Below are positions 7,946 through 15,716 of a stretch of DNA of 34,403 nucleotides, one piece after another. Under the pieces are notes generated by a model. The model had not been told where the DNA came from. It did not search any database and was given only the letters and a program-made list of their open reading frames with translations. Source of the DNA: an uncultured Lachnoclostridium sp. (lineage in GTDB: Bacteria > Bacillota > Clostridia > Lachnospirales > Lachnospiraceae); contig CALWDO010000034.1 of assembly GCA_944376715.1 (NCBI GenBank), positions 1 through 34,403 on the forward strand. Direction: 5' to 3'. Within the stretch, counting starts at the first letter, position 1, and every line of letters begins with the position of its first letter. Made by a program: the position numbers and the translations under genes.

Positions 7946-8010
7946 AGGAGAAGGTATTTCTTATTTCTTATGGGGTGTAGCAAAAACTATATAATGTATT
8001 GGGGGTTTTT
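7913..8010 (-). ncRNA. Candidate small RNA between ftsH and the alpha-glycosidase
   Basis: A perfect TATAAT (8017-8022, minus strand) would start a transcript near 8010 that ends at the strong terminator, about 98 nt long. There is no reading frame of note. The predicted RNA has C-rich unpaired motifs: ACCCCCAA at the very 5' end, CACCCC in the middle, CCUUCUCC just before the terminator stem, and ACCCCC in the terminator loop. Such motifs are typical of Gram-positive regulatory RNAs that pair with ribosome binding sites. The -35 element is poor, so the region may simply be the ftsH 3' UTR. Confidence 0.3.
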
Positions 8011-8078
8011 ACGTTAATTATAATAGCATAGCCGCCCCTTGAAGTGTGCACAAACTTTACAAAAATGCCTCCTGCTTT

Positions 8079-9893
8079 TTAGGTGTTTTGTACAAACAGG
8101 GCTTCAAATTCATCCCTGGTAATCTTCTCTTTTTCAAGCAGAAGCTCCGCGCAGGCATCCAGCACTTTCCTGTTGGCATTGATCAGCTCTTTGGCTTTGG
8201 CGTAGCATTCGTCCACGATCCGCTTTACTTCCGCGTCGATCTGACCGGCCACCTGCTCGCCGTAGCTTCTTGTATGCGCCAGATCCCGCCCGATGAAGAC
8301 TTCTTCATCATCGCTGCCGTAATTGATCAGACCGATTTTCTCGGACATACCGTATTTTGTGACCATTGCGCGGGCAATCGAAGTCGCCTGCTTGATATCC
8401 TGGGACGCGCCCGTGGTAATATCGTCGAAGACCAGCTCTTCCGCCACGCGTCCGCCCAGATCCACGATAATATTCTGCAGCATCTTTCCCTTGGTATTAA
8501 ACATGTCATCCCGCTCCGGAAGCGGCATGGTATATCCCGCCGCGCCCACGCCGGTGGGAATGATAGATACCGTATATACCGGTCCCACATCCGGAAGCAC
8601 ATGGAACAGGATCGCATGGCCGGACTCATGGTATGCCGTAATCCTTTTTTCTTTGTCAGATATAACACGGCTCTTCTTCTCCGCGCCGATCCCTACCTTG
8701 ATAAACGCCTTGCGGATATCCTCCTGGATCATGTACGCGCGGCCTTCCTTCGCCGCGTAGATCGCCGCTTCATTCAGAAGGTTCTCCAGATCCGCTCCGG
8801 TAAATCCCGCGGTGGTCTGGGCAATCTGGTGAAGATCCACGTCGTCGCCCAGCGGCTTGTTCTTGGCGTGTACCTTCAGGATCTCTTCCCGGCCTTTTAC
8901 ATCCGGCCTGCTGACCGCGATCTTCCGGTCAAAACGTCCGGGACGCATGATCGCCGGATCCAGGATATCTACCCGGTTCGTCGCAGCCATGACAATAATC
9001 CCTTCATTCGCGCCGAAGCCGTCCATCTCTACCAGCAGCTGGTTCAATGTCTGCTCCCGCTCGTCGTGTCCGCCGCCCATGCCGGTACCGCGGCGTCTCG
9101 CCACCGCGTCGATCTCGTCGATGAACACGATACACGGGCAGTTCTTTTTGGCGCTGGCAAACAGATCCCTTACACGGGACGCGCCCACGCCCACGAACAT
9201 CTCCACAAAATCAGATCCGGATATGCTGAAAAACGGCACTCCGGCTTCCCCGGCCACCGCTTTGGCGATCAGCGTCTTTCCTGTTCCGGGCGGGCCCACC
9301 AGCAGCACTCCTTTGGGAATACGCGCTCCCACCTTTGTATATTTCCCGGGGTTTCTCAGGAAATCCACGATCTCTTCCAGTTCGCCTTTTTCCTCGTCCA
9401 GTCCTGCCACATCCTTGAAGCTGGTCTTGGTATCACCGGTCATCGTCATCTGAGCCCGGCTCTTTCCGAAATCCAGCATCTTGCCGTTGCTTCCTCCGGT
9501 ATTCCTGCCGAACGCCACAACGATGAGAAATAACATGACGCCGCACATCAGAAGCGTCGGACCGAAAGTAACCAGAAATCCAGGCCCTTCCACCGCCGCC
9601 ACATCATACGCCACGCCGGCGTCTTCCAGCAATGCTCCCACAGTCTCCGTGTTCAGCACATGGGTAATACGCACAGAGCCGTCTTCCAGTGTGTAATTCA
9701 CAGAACCGGTCGGCGTCTCCTCATTGGGCTCGATCTCTGCGTATGCAATCTGCCCTTCTTCCAGACGCTGTACAAACGTCTGGTAGGAGTCTGTCGAATT
9801 CTCGAGGCTCCTGTTTTCAAAAAACACCAGCAGCGCACACAGAAGCGCAAAGACCAGCAGATAGCTGCCAATGTTTTTCCATTGTCCGTTCAA
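8079..9893 (-). CDS. ftsH: ATP-dependent zinc metalloprotease FtsH
   Basis: This 604-residue membrane-anchored AAA+ protease degrades unstable or misassembled membrane and cytosolic proteins. It has TM1 at about 8-25, an extracytoplasmic domain to about 104, and TM2 at about 106-128. The AAA module has Walker A GPPGTGKT (200-207), Walker [10 protein letters not shown] and the second region of homology with RPGRFDR. The zinc site HESGH is at 422-426. The start is a TTG at 9893 with AGGAGG 10 nt upstream; no in-frame ATG is near. It is the last gene of tilS-hpt-ftsH, the same order as in B. subtilis. The length is slightly short of the usual 610-650, mainly at the C-terminal tail. Confidence 0.96.
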   Translation of the reverse strand: MNGQWKNIGSYLLVFALLCALLVFFENRSLENSTDSYQTFVQRLEEGQIAYAEIEPNEETPTGSVNYTLEDGSVRITHVLNTETVGALLEDAGVAYDVAAVEGPGFLVTFGPTLLMCGVMLFLIVVAFGRNTGGSNGKMLDFGKSRAQMTMTGDTKTSFKDVAGLDEEKGELEEIVDFLRNPGKYTKVGARIPKGVLLVGPPGTGKTLIAKAVAGEAGVPFFSISGSDFVEMFVGVGASRVRDLFASAKKNCPCIVFIDEIDAVARRRGTGMGGGHDEREQTLNQLLVEMDGFGANEGIIVMAATNRVDILDPAIMRPGRFDRKIAVSRPDVKGREEILKVHAKNKPLGDDVDLHQIAQTTAGFTGADLENLLNEAAIYAAKEGRAYMIQEDIRKAFIKVGIGAEKKSRVISDKEKRITAYHESGHAILFHVLPDVGPVYTVSIIPTGVGAAGYTMPLPERDDMFNTKGKMLQNIIVDLGGRVAEELVFDDITTGASQDIKQATSIARAMVTKYGMSEKIGLINYGSDDEEVFIGRDLAHTRSYGEQVAGQIDAEVKRIVDECYAKAKELINANRKVLDACAELLLEKEKITRDEFEALFVQNT

Positions 9894-9910
9894 TCTTTCT
9901 TATCCTCCTG

Positions 9911-10438
9911 TCAATCAAATTCCACCACGCCAATATACGGCAGGTTCCGGTACTGCTGGTCATAGTCCAGCCCGTACCCGACCACAAATTTATCTTCAAT
10001 CTGAAATCCCACATACTCTACGTCCACATCCGTGACTCTGCGCTCCGGTTTGTCCAGCAGCGTACAGATCTTAAGACTCGCAGGCTGCCTCTGGCTCAGC
10101 AGATCTTTCAGATGGCTGAGCGTACGCCCGGAATCGATGATATCTTCCACGATAATCACGTCCCGTCCTGTAATCGGTTCATCCAGGTCTTTTACGATCT
10201 TGACGACCCCGCTGGATTTTGTAGCCGCCCCGTAGCTGGAGCACTGCATGAAATCCATCGTCACCGGCACCGTTATTCTTTTTGCCAGTTCGCAGGTAAA
10301 ATATACGCTTCCCTTTAAAATACAGATCAGATGTACGATCCTTCCCTCATAATCCCGGCTGATCTCTTCGCCCAGTTCCCGAATTCTCTGATTTACCGTT
10401 TCCTCCGGCAGCATGATCTCAATATGATGTTTCTCCAT
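9911..10438 (-). CDS. hpt: Hypoxanthine phosphoribosyltransferase
   Basis: This 175-residue purine salvage enzyme converts hypoxanthine/guanine and PRPP to IMP/GMP. The PRPP-binding motif IIVEDIIDSGRTL is present, with the upstream flexible loop around SSYGAATKSSG and the C-terminal base-binding region VEYVGFQIEDKFVVGYGLDY. ATG 10438 is chosen because GGAGGG lies exactly 7 nt upstream. A start at 10456 would have none. The gene overlaps the 3' end of tilS by 20 bp, so translation is probably coupled, and ftsH follows after 17 bp. Confidence 0.95.
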   Translation of the reverse strand: MEKHHIEIMLPEETVNQRIRELGEEISRDYEGRIVHLICILKGSVYFTCELAKRITVPVTMDFMQCSSYGAATKSSGVVKIVKDLDEPITGRDVIIVEDIIDSGRTLSHLKDLLSQRQPASLKICTLLDKPERRVTDVDVEYVGFQIEDKFVVGYGLDYDQQYRNLPYIGVVEFD

Positions 10439-11816
10439 CCTTTGTCCCTCCGTCATTCATCCACTGTACTTTCAAGACCCTTTTCGTCTGCTCCGTCACT
10501 TTATAACGTTCGCTGATCCGCATGCCTACCGTCCAGATAATATGGCTTCCGTCCGCCAGAAGCGTAAGACTGTCCCGGTCTTCTCTGGGAACTTTACAGT
10601 CGATCAGGTAATCCTTCAGTTTTTTATGCGCGCCGTCCGCCACCTCCAGATAGTCTCCGGGTCTGCGGGTCCGCAGCACGACGCCTTGTTTGATTTTATC
10701 ATAATCGAACCACTTCGTATAGCAATTTACAGGAATTTTCTCCTTTTTCTCCCAATTTTCCAAAGCAAACCGGAAAATATCCCCCCTGTAATGATATTCC
10801 CCGCCGGGCGCGCAATATACCTCTTCCTCTTTCTTTTCCGTTCCATAGCCCTCTTTCAGCAGGACCGCGTCGTATCCCAATACCGCATACCGTCCGTCCG
10901 GAAGCGTGATCCGGCTTCCCCGCCTCCCATGTGTCAGCGCGCTCAACTGCTCCGCATGCACTGCGGACAGGTCCTTTCTGCTCCCGTACAACTTTTCCAG
11001 GCAGTCCATCGCCAGCATCTTGCCCAGCGCCGGATGCAGTTTCCCGAAAGGCTCCAACAGGATCCGGATCTCACGCCCCGTCTGCCGCACGCAGGCAGTT
11101 CTTGCCTGATCCAGATTCTGCTCCAGAAAATCTTCAATTTCCAGCAGGCGCTCCGCCGTCTCCGCCATCCTTTCGACGGTTCCCGGACGGATCTCTTCCA
11201 TGGGAGCAAGCACCTGATGCCGGATCCTGTTTCTGGTGAACTCCAGCTCCCGGTTGCTGGCATCCTCCACCCAGAGAAGCCCTTTCTCTTTCAACCAGGC
11301 TTCTATCTCGTCTCTTTCCACGCACAAAAGCGGGCGGATATACGGCAGACGTACCGGTTCCATGCCCCGCAGCCCCTTGATCCCGCTGCCTCTCATCAGA
11401 TGAAACAGCATGGTCTCCGCCTGGTCGTTCTGATGATGCGCCAGAGCGATCCGGTCTGCCCATCCTTCTTCTATACAGCGTGCAAACGCGCGGTAACGGG
11501 CATTCCGTCCTGCCTCCTCCAGGCCGATTCCATCTGCGGAAGCGTCCGCCGGGACATCTTCCTCGCAGATCCGGACCGGGATCTTCCGCTCCTCGCAGAA
11601 TGTTTCACAAAACCGCTGATCCCGCAGCGCTTCCGCTCCCCGGATTCCATGATTTACATGCAGAGCCTTGACCCGGATCCCCAGACGTTTCCGGTTTTCC
11701 CACAACAGCTGCAGCAGCGCCACAGAATCTGCTCCGCCGGAAAAACCCACGCAGACCGTGATCCCCGGCGCCGTCATCTCCCGCCGGTCCAGATATGCCA
11801 GCACTTTCTCTTCCAT
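10419..11816 (-). CDS. tilS: tRNA(Ile)-lysidine synthase TilS
   Basis: This 465-residue enzyme converts the wobble cytidine of tRNA-Ile(CAU) to lysidine using ATP and lysine; it is essential for AUA decoding. The N-terminal PP-loop is VGFSGGADSVALLQLL. LHVNHGIRGAEA and IALAHHQNDQAETMLFHLMRGSG follow, and the C-terminal TilS domain contains TRRPGDYLE and VPREDRDSLTLLADG. ATG 11816 has AGGAGG 6 nt upstream, whereas the ATG at 11822 abuts it. It is the first gene of a three-gene operon with its own promoter at 11843-11871. Confidence 0.95.
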   Translation of the reverse strand: MEEKVLAYLDRREMTAPGITVCVGFSGGADSVALLQLLWENRKRLGIRVKALHVNHGIRGAEALRDQRFCETFCEERKIPVRICEEDVPADASADGIGLEEAGRNARYRAFARCIEEGWADRIALAHHQNDQAETMLFHLMRGSGIKGLRGMEPVRLPYIRPLLCVERDEIEAWLKEKGLLWVEDASNRELEFTRNRIRHQVLAPMEEIRPGTVERMAETAERLLEIEDFLEQNLDQARTACVRQTGREIRILLEPFGKLHPALGKMLAMDCLEKLYGSRKDLSAVHAEQLSALTHGRRGSRITLPDGRYAVLGYDAVLLKEGYGTEKKEEEVYCAPGGEYHYRGDIFRFALENWEKKEKIPVNCYTKWFDYDKIKQGVVLRTRRPGDYLEVADGAHKKLKDYLIDCKVPREDRDSLTLLADGSHIIWTVGMRISERYKVTEQTKRVLKVQWMNDGGTKDGETSY

Positions 11817-11842
11817 CTTCATCCTCCTGCTTCCTGTTTATA

Positions 11843-11871
11843 ACTATAAAGAATGCCGCCGGAAAATGCAA
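11843..11871 (-). promoter_or_regulatory. Promoter of tilS-hpt-ftsH
   Basis: The minus strand has TTGCAT (11866-11871), a 17-bp spacer and TATAGT (11843-11848). The leader is short, and the SD sequence AGGAGG is at 11823-11828. It lies just past the spoIIE stop codon. Confidence 0.75.
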
Positions 11872-11878
11872 ATGCTTT

Positions 11879-13285
11879 CTATCTTCTCCAGATCCCCGCT
11901 ACCAGGACAGTCATATCATCCCTGGCTCCGCCGTACGCCTGCACCTGTTCCAGCAGGCGTTCCGCCATCTCCGACGGCGTTCCCGGAGCCAGGCCCTGGA
12001 TCAATGTTTTCAGGATTTCCTCTTCCTGTCCTTCGGGCAATGCGTTCAGCACGCCGTCCGTCACCAGGAACAGCAGGTTGCCGTCATACATGCGGATACG
12101 GTACGGCTCCAGAGACAGGCTGCTGCTTGCCCCGGCGGGAAGGCCTGTCCCCCGGATGCACTCCACCCCGTGTTCTCTGCGCAGGAAACTGGGCGCCGCC
12201 CCGATCTTCAGGAAATCACACACCCCCGTATACAGATCGATGGAAGCCAGGTCCACCGTGGAAAAAACCGGAGAATCCGGCTGCAGCACAATAGACGAAT
12301 TGATCATCCGCACCGCCGTTTCTTTGCTGAAACCGGCTTCCAGAAACTGTTCCATCAGGTCCAGCACCAGTTCGCTCTGCGTGCACGCCTGCAGTCCGGA
12401 TCCCATCCCGTCCGACACTCCGGCGTAAAAATATCCGTCCGGGAGCCAGAATACAGAAAAATTATCTCCGGATACCGCTTCGTCTTTCCTGGTCGCCTTT
12501 TTCACCCCGTACAGCGCGTTATACGCCATACCCTCCACAAACAGTACCGTGGTACGGTCCTGAGTGACAAAAGAGCGGCTGTCCCTGGCCGGCATCATCT
12601 CGCAGTCCACGATCTCTGACAGAACCTGGGCAATCTTTTTTACCGGCACGCAGGCCTTCTTTTTGGTCCGCATCGTCACATAGAGCTGCCGCCGTTTTCC
12701 TTTTACCCCATACAGAAAAACCCGCTGCACCAGCACGCCCATCAGACGAAGGCGGTTCCCGATCTCCTGTTCCAGGCCCTCGTCCTCTCTGGTACTGTAG
12801 ATCCGTTCCATAGCGCCTTCCAGAATATTTCCCATCTCCTGAAGCTGACCCGCCGCAGCCAGGCGGCTCTCTGCCAGACGGCTCTGCCAGATACGATCCA
12901 CCCGGTCCAGTCCCTGGACCGGCAGCGGCGCCATGCAGAAGCTCCTGGACAGCTGCGCAAAACTTTCCTGGTATTCCTGCATCCACTGCCGCACCGGATG
13001 GACAGTCTCTTTTTCCTCCTGCCCGTGTCCCCGGGCTTCCAGCCACTCCTTTCCATACCCCAGCAGTACCAACAGCGAAAAAAAAGCAGTCCCCCTGAGG
13101 ACACTGATCGCCATCTCCCAGATCTCCCGGTTCCATATATACTGGACTACCAGATCCATAGCGGCCAGCCCGATACCGGCTCCCGCGCCCAAAAGCCACT
13201 TGTTTCTCTTCTGTCCTTTCCTGCCGAACAAGATCAGCAGTCCTGCTCCCATGGTCAACGCCAACGCATACTTGGTCCATTCCAT
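11879..13285 (-). CDS. spoIIE: SpoIIE-like sporulation PP2C serine phosphatase, short membrane domain
   Basis: This 468-residue protein has about three N-terminal membrane helices (about 5-20, 31-51, 57-77), a long helical linker with regulatory character (about 90-230), and a C-terminal PP2C domain with YFYAGVSDGMGSG, LVTDGVLNALPEG and ARDDMTVLVAGIW. SpoIIE dephosphorylates SpoIIAA to release sigma-F in the forespore and acts at the polar septum. The gene holds the exact spoIIE position between divIC and tilS. B. subtilis SpoIIE has about ten membrane helices and 827 residues, so this is a compact version. ATG 13285 is chosen (AGGAGT 9 nt upstream); the frame extends to a TTG at 13321 that lies on the -10 element. 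A Spo0A-type promoter precedes it. Confidence 0.85.
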   Translation of the reverse strand: MEWTKYALALTMGAGLLILFGRKGQKRNKWLLGAGAGIGLAAMDLVVQYIWNREIWEMAISVLRGTAFFSLLVLLGYGKEWLEARGHGQEEKETVHPVRQWMQEYQESFAQLSRSFCMAPLPVQGLDRVDRIWQSRLAESRLAAAGQLQEMGNILEGAMERIYSTREDEGLEQEIGNRLRLMGVLVQRVFLYGVKGKRRQLYVTMRTKKKACVPVKKIAQVLSEIVDCEMMPARDSRSFVTQDRTTVLFVEGMAYNALYGVKKATRKDEAVSGDNFSVFWLPDGYFYAGVSDGMGSGLQACTQSELVLDLMEQFLEAGFSKETAVRMINSSIVLQPDSPVFSTVDLASIDLYTGVCDFLKIGAAPSFLRREHGVECIRGTGLPAGASSSLSLEPYRIRMYDGNLLFLVTDGVLNALPEGQEEEILKTLIQGLAPGTPSEMAERLLEQVQAYGGARDDMTVLVAGIWRR

Positions 13286-13320
13286 TTCTTCATCACTCCT
13301 CCTCCGGTTTTGTATGGGCA

Positions 13321-13353
13321 ATTATAGGAAGAGTCGTCTGAAATCTTTGTCAT
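13321..13353 (-). promoter_or_regulatory. Spo0A-type spoIIE promoter (21-bp spacer)
   Basis: The minus strand has ATGACA (13348-13353), a 21-bp spacer and a perfect TATAAT (13321-13326). The over-long spacer is the hallmark of Spo0A~P-activated sigma-A promoters such as B. subtilis spoIIE and spoIIG. An octamer TTGTCATT covers the -35 on the other strand. A further perfect box lies upstream. Confidence 0.7.
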
Positions 13354-13363
13354 TTAGAAGTGG

Positions 13364-13386
13364 CTCGAAAAAAATTCGTTCGACAA
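13364..13386 (-). promoter_or_regulatory. Spo0A boxes upstream of spoIIE
   Basis: The minus strand reads TTGTCGAA at 13379-13386, a perfect match to the 0A-box consensus. TTTTCGAG (6 of 8) is at 13364-13371, in the same orientation and 15 bp closer to the gene. They sit at about -70 and -55 from the predicted start. Confidence 0.65.
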
Positions 13387-13427
13387 AAAAGGATCTGCCC
13401 GGAAAGCTGAACTTTCCGGACAGATCC
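13385..13427 (-). terminator. Rho-independent terminator after divIC
   Basis: On the minus strand 16-bp arms (13412-13427 and 13391-13406, one G-T wobble) enclose the 5-nt loop TTCAG and are followed by TTTTTT. It begins 8 bp past the divIC stop and ends the hup-rqcP-yabP-yabQ-divIC unit. Confidence 0.93.
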
Positions 13428-13434
13428 AGACTTT

Positions 13435-13746
13435 TTATTCATCCGCCTTAAAAATAATCTCATCTTCATAGACAAGCCCCAGCTTGTCTTTTGCCACATC
13501 TTCCACGTACTTCTTCGTCTTCGTATAAGCCTCCAGGTCCTCGATCTCCTGAGCCCTGTCCTCTTCGGCCGTTATCTCTTTCTGAAGCGCTTCTTCTCTG
13601 GCTTCATAAGAACGGTTTCTCTGCCTCAACCGTATCCCTCCGATGGTGCTCACCGCGAACACAGCAAGTACTATCAACAGGATCGCCCAGGATCCCAGAT
13701 GTTTTCTCTTTTCCCGTAATCTTCTGCTCCGCGTCTTGTCTGCCAT
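13435..13746 (-). CDS. divIC: Septum formation initiator DivIC/FtsB-like protein
   Basis: This 103-residue bitopic cell division protein has a basic N-terminus (TRSRRLREKRKH), one membrane helix (about 18-40, AILLIVLAVFAVSTIGGI), a coiled coil (about 42-80) and the C-terminal family motif YVEDVAKDKLGLVYEDEIIF. It is expected to work with DivIB/FtsL in septal peptidoglycan synthesis. ATG 13746 has GGGAG 8 nt upstream; the longer open frame to 13911 runs inside yabQ and is not used. The position before spoIIE matches B. subtilis. Confidence 0.9.
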   Translation of the reverse strand: MADKTRSRRLREKRKHLGSWAILLIVLAVFAVSTIGGIRLRQRNRSYEAREEALQKEITAEEDRAQEIEDLEAYTKTKKYVEDVAKDKLGLVYEDEIIFKADE

Positions 13747-13772
13747 CGGCCTCACTCCCTTACATGACGCTC

Positions 13773-14216
13773 TTAAGAGAATAGTATTATTATAAACTCT
13801 TTGAGACTCTTTTTCAATTTCTTTTTGTAGAATTTGCCTGCCATACGCAGAACTTGTACCAGCTTCCCCCAGACCGCACGGAACGGCTTCAGGATCAGCC
13901 CCAGAATCCATCCGAGGATTCCGGAAATCCAGTTGACCAGCCAGTTTCCGAAAATCTGATGATAAACCAGCATACCCACTCCCACTGCCAGCAATGCGTA
14001 TCCCCGCAGCGCGCCGTCATTCTCTCTGTATAAGAGCTGAAAAATCAAAAGCGCCGTACCAATCCAGTAACACAGGTCTTCCAGCGCCACCGTCCAGACG
14101 CCGTGCGGGGCCACTCTCCGGAATATACGGATCAAATCATAAAGCGCCAGAATCAACATCCCCCGCAGAACCGCAAGTCCGAAAAAATGCAGCTCTTTTA
14201 ATATCCCCGGACTCAT
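13773..14216 (-). CDS. yabQ: Spore cortex biosynthesis protein YabQ
   Basis: This 147-residue membrane protein has about four hydrophobic segments (LKELHFFGLAVLRGMLILALY at the start, then LCYWIGTALLIFQLLY, ALLAVGVGMLVYHQI and WISGILGWILGLIL) and a very basic tail (KKKLKKSLK). YabQ localises to the forespore outer membrane and is needed for cortex formation in B. subtilis. It starts 4 bp after the yabP stop and is followed by divIC. It is probably co-transcribed with yabP from the sigma-E-type promoter at 14556-14584. Confidence 0.88.
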   Translation of the reverse strand: MSPGILKELHFFGLAVLRGMLILALYDLIRIFRRVAPHGVWTVALEDLCYWIGTALLIFQLLYRENDGALRGYALLAVGVGMLVYHQIFGNWLVNWISGILGWILGLILKPFRAVWGKLVQVLRMAGKFYKKKLKKSLKEFIIILFS

Positions 14217-14220
14217 CCGG

Positions 14221-14526
14221 TCACCGGAACAGCCGGTTCAGCAGGGATTCTCCACTCTTCTTCAGATCGGAAACCTCCGAATACTGTATGCTGTCGATCC
14301 TTCCTTCCAGGTCTATCTCCCCCTTCTCCAACGACAGACGGTTCACATGCAGATCCGCGCCCTTGATCTGCAACATCCCCAGTTCTGTCTCCAGCAGCAC
14401 CGCCGATATATCAAAGGAGATAACATCCGACACACCTCCGATGCTGGCCGTGCGCCGGTTCAGCAGGGAGATCTTGTGAGCGCCCCGTCCCTGCGGGCGT
14501 TCTTCCACGGTCCCCGTTTTTATCAT
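14221..14526 (-). CDS. yabP: Sporulation protein YabP
   Basis: This 101-residue protein of the YabP/YqfC family has the typical pattern of an N-terminal H-x-I-x-L-x-N-R segment (HKISLLNRRTASIGGVSDVI), then SFDISAVLLETELGMLQIKGADLHVNRLSLEKGEIDLEGRI. In B. subtilis it is a mother-cell sigma-E protein needed for spore cortex assembly and acts with YabQ. ATG 14526 has the SD site AGGAGG 9 nt upstream. That site can be paired with CCTCCT 23 nt further upstream, see the hairpin entry. Confidence 0.9.
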   Translation of the reverse strand: MIKTGTVEERPQGRGAHKISLLNRRTASIGGVSDVISFDISAVLLETELGMLQIKGADLHVNRLSLEKGEIDLEGRIDSIQYSEVSDLKKSGESLLNRLFR

Positions 14527-14532
14527 AGCAAA

Positions 14533-14572
14533 AGACCTCCTCTATATTCTACTCAAATATATTAGGAGGTCT
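14533..14572 (-). promoter_or_regulatory. Hairpin sequestering the yabP ribosome binding site
   Basis: On the minus strand the 9-bp perfect arms AGACCTCCT (14564-14572) and AGGAGGTCT (14533-14541) enclose a 22-nt AT-rich loop and are followed by TTTTG. The 3' arm contains the yabP SD site. The stem would form in read-through RNA from rqcP but not in RNA starting at the sigma-E-type promoter, whose start lies inside the loop. Confidence 0.6.
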
Positions 14573-14584
14573 CTTAAAATATTC
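14556..14584 (-). promoter_or_regulatory. Sigma-E-type promoter of yabPQ
   Basis: The minus strand has GAATATT (14578-14584), a 14-bp spacer and AATATATT (14556-14563). These match the sigma-E consensus KMATATW-N14-CATACAHT at all -35 positions and nearly all -10 positions. In B. subtilis yabP is sigma-E dependent, which agrees. Confidence 0.65.
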
Positions 14585-14585
14585 C

Positions 14586-14825
14586 TTATAAATATCGATA
14601 AAGCTCTTTGGCTTCATCCTTTTTCACGGTCTCCTGCACGTCCAGCACCTCCGCCTTCACGGATCTTGTGCCGAACTGGATCTCGATCACGTCCCCTTCT
14701 TTTACATTCTGGGACGCCTTTGCGACTTTGCCGTTCACCAGGACGCGGCCTGCGTCACAGGCTTCATTGGCCACTGTACGCCGCTTGATCAGCCGGGAAA
14801 CCTTCAAAAATTTATCCAGTCTCAT
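14586..14825 (-). CDS. rqcP: S4-domain RNA-binding protein RqcP (YabO)
   Basis: This 79-residue protein consists of one S4 domain: MRLDKFLKVSRLIKRRTVA, then ACDAGRVLVNGKVAKAS and VKEGDVIEIQFGTRSVKAEVL. RqcP/YabO works with RqcH in bacterial ribosome quality control, stabilising P-site tRNA during Ala-tail synthesis. It lies between hup and yabP, as yabO does in B. subtilis. It is probably transcribed from the hup promoter, since only 7 bp separate the genes. Confidence 0.92.
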   Translation of the reverse strand: MRLDKFLKVSRLIKRRTVANEACDAGRVLVNGKVAKASQNVKEGDVIEIQFGTRSVKAEVLDVQETVKKDEAKELYRYL

Positions 14826-14832
14826 GCGTATA

Positions 14833-15105
14833 TTAGTTCAGAGCGTCCTTTAAAGCTTTTCCTGCTTTGAACTTCGGAGCTTTGGAAGCCGCGATGGACA
14901 TGGGCTCGCCTGTATGCGGATTTCTTCCCTCTCTGGCAGCTCTCTCTGCTACCTTGAAGGTACCAAAGCCTACTACCTGAACTTCTTCACCTTTCTTCAG
15001 CTCTTCTGTAACTACATCAACGAATGCTTTTACTGCTTTCTCAGCGTCTTTTTTTGTCAGTTCTGCCTTGTCTGCCACTGCTGCAACTAATTCAGCCTTA
15101 TTCAT
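14833..15105 (-). CDS. hup: HU-family DNA-binding protein
   Basis: This 90-residue nucleoid protein starts [20 protein letters not shown] and carries the family signature [23 protein letters not shown]-terminal [16 protein letters not shown] completes the fold. It bends and compacts DNA as a dimer. ATG 15105 has AGGAGG nearby and a strong sigma-A promoter (15159-15187). It is the first gene of the hup-rqcP-yabP-yabQ-divIC cluster. Confidence 0.97.
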   Translation of the reverse strand: MNKAELVAAVADKAELTKKDAEKAVKAFVDVVTEELKKGEEVQVVGFGTFKVAERAAREGRNPHTGEPMSIAASKAPKFKAGKALKDALN

Positions 15106-15155
15106 TGTTTATTTCCTCCTGATTTACTAAATGATGCGTACATCTACATGTATCA

Positions 15156-15599
15156 TTAGTTATATCGTGTTTCCTGGGGTTTGTCAAGCTGTATTCCCTG
15201 TATCTTGGCTTTTTTCCTCATTTCTTTCTGCTCTTTTTCTGCTTTTTTGATCTCTTCCCACCGAAGCCGGTTCTGCTCCGCAGATCCGTACTCTTCGTCT
15301 CCGAATACATGAGGATGGCGGCGGACCATTTTCTCCGCCAGGCCGTTGACCACATCCTCCATGGTAAACAGCCCCTCTTCTTTTGCGATCTGAGCATGCA
15401 TCAGTACCTGCAGCAGCACGTCGCCCAGTTCTTCGCACAGGTTTTCCTCGTCTTTCTTCTCAATGGCCTGCACAACCTCTTCGCACTCATCTCTCAGGCA
15501 CGGGATCAGGCTCTCATGAGTCTGGGCCTTATCCCAGGGACAGCCGTGGTCGCTTCTCAGTTCCGCAATGATTCCCACCAGTTCCTCATAACTGTACAT
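15156..15599 (-). CDS. mazG: MazG-family nucleoside triphosphate pyrophosphohydrolase
   Basis: This 147-residue protein has the MazG fold: YSYEELVGIIAELR, then CPWDKAQTHESLIPCLRDECEEV, and the metal motif EEVVQ...EELGDVLLQVL, followed by RRHPHVFG. It removes non-canonical or stress-generated NTPs. It corresponds to the C-terminal half of B. subtilis YabN and lies at the same place, before hup/yabO. The N-terminal methylase-like domain of YabN is absent. I prefer ATG 15599, 6 nt after GGAGG, over ATG 15605 or the longer open frame to 15644. The hup promoter overlaps its 3' end. Confidence 0.9.
   Translation of the reverse strand: MYSYEELVGIIAELRSDHGCPWDKAQTHESLIPCLRDECEEVVQAIEKKDEENLCEELGDVLLQVLMHAQIAKEEGLFTMEDVVNGLAEKMVRRHPHVFGDEEYGSAEQNRLRWEEIKKAEKEQKEMRKKAKIQGIQLDKPQETRYN
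15159..15187 (-). promoter_or_regulatory. Sigma-A promoter of hup
   Basis: The minus strand has TTGACA (15182-15187), a 17-bp spacer and TATAAC (15159-15164), about 55 bp before the hup start codon. It lies across the 3' end of mazG. Confidence 0.85.
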
Positions 15600-15643
15600 C
15601 TTCATCCTCCATCTTCCGCCTCCGTCATAAGCCGGGGCCGTCA

Positions 15644-15668
15644 CGAAAGGGGCGCCAAAGCGCCCCTT
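15644..15668 (-). terminator. Stem-loop terminator after phosphoglucomutase
   Basis: On the minus strand AAGGGGCGC-TTTG-GCGCCCCTT is followed by TCG. It is a very stable 9-bp GC-rich stem with a 4-nt loop but a short T-run. It lies about 50 bp after the mutase stop. Confidence 0.7.
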
Positions 15669-15716
15669 CTATATCAGTTCCCATATAATCCTGCATGTCC
15701 GCCAAAACGGTGTCCT

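Noticed and set aside
8046-9533. 495-codon plus-strand frame opposite ftsH
   Set aside because: It lies fully antisense to an unmistakable FtsH and carries no domain pattern or ribosome binding site.
10542-11843. 433-codon plus-strand frame opposite tilS
   Set aside because: Antisense shadow of a conserved gene, with no start signal.
13747-13911. N-terminal extension of divIC
   Set aside because: It overlaps yabQ, lacks similarity to DivIC, and a good SD site precedes the internal ATG at 13746.
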